Origin: Nitrospira defluvii
GTDB lineage: Bacteria; Nitrospirota; Nitrospiria; Nitrospirales; Nitrospiraceae
Direction: 5' to 3'
DNA: 64,000 nt
Assembly (NCBI RefSeq): GCF_905220995.1
Contig: NZ_CAJNBJ010000016.1
Location: forward strand, 673,609-737,608
Position numbers and translations under genes: made by a program. Below the pieces are notes generated by a model. That model was not told the DNA's origin, searched no databases, and worked only from the letters and a program-made list of their open reading frames with translations. Of the stretch, positions 63,946 through 64,000 are shown piece by piece; within the stretch, counting starts at the first letter, position 1; each line of letters starts with the position of its first letter.

Positions 63946-64000
63946 GGGGACTGGGGGTGTCGTCAGACTCCCCCGGTGTATCTGCACATGCTCACTGTCA

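Larger units (their letters stand above)
53966..64000 (+). mobile_element. Putative integrative element inserted at a tRNA gene (left end inside the window)
   Basis: The left boundary is a 44-nt 3' fragment of a tRNA at 53966-54009, the usual footprint of tyrosine-recombinase insertion. To its right lie AT-richer cargo genes (54658-62179), an RHH protein and a Rep_trans-type initiator. No integrase is visible; it and the intact tRNA would lie beyond the right edge. The extent is an inference. Confidence 0.6.

Overview
The window looks like a chromosomal segment of a GC-rich Gram-negative bacterium, most likely Nitrospira or a close Nitrospirota relative. That guess is from gene content only: a pdhABC-lipA run, many PAS-rich sensors with sigma-54 activators, an incomplete multicopper oxidase, pyruvoyl-type arginine decarboxylase with agmatinase, and a deoxyhypusine-synthase homologue. 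No rRNA, CRISPR array or complete tRNA is present, so the taxonomic call is an inference.

Layout. 1-7.6 kb: end of a periplasmic multicopper oxidase, then a minus-strand signalling block (NtrC-type regulator, four-PAS kinase, single receiver, PAS sigma-54 activator). 7.9-12.2 kb: MacA-like adaptor with an ATPase-less MacB-like permease, a small gene pair whose first member has no start codon, and an isolated AT-richer SIR2-like gene. 12.3-20.7 kb: housekeeping (lipA, pdhC, pdhB, pdhA, maf, dus) plus a DUF692/MNIO-type enzyme coupled to dus. 20.9-28.4 kb: CBS-PilZ protein, LOG-family protein, DHH phosphoesterase, rhomboid protease, a hybrid kinase with a degenerate receiver, purK and purE. 28.5-36.1 kb: a type-I-secretion-like cluster (HlyD adaptor, TolC-like channel, two tandem ABC exporter halves with degenerate nucleotide-binding domains, a two-TM sensor-like protein). 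36.1-48.5 kb: rRNA pseudouridine synthase, agmatine/putrescine genes, aldehyde dehydrogenase, DsbA-like protein coupled to a deoxyhypusine-synthase homologue, ZIP transporter, methyltransferase, NarL-type two-component pair and small proteins.

48.7-53.9 kb: a compact translesion mutagenesis cassette made of an XRE/S24 LexA-like repressor, an ImuB-like inactive Y-family polymerase and DnaE2, with no imuA. A 23-bp perfect palindrome covers the promoter and start codon of the repressor.

53.97 kb to the right edge: a putative integrative element. It begins at a 44-nt 3' tRNA fragment (probably tRNA-Glu, CTC) and carries a tandem pair of large AT-richer NTPase genes, a PD-(D/E)xK-STAND ATPase and an REase-like-NACHT-HEAT protein. 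These are followed by a ribbon-helix-helix protein and a Rep_trans-type replication initiator. The NTPase pair is the best candidate in the window for a new anti-phage system; the degenerate ABC pair is the best candidate for an unusual membrane system.
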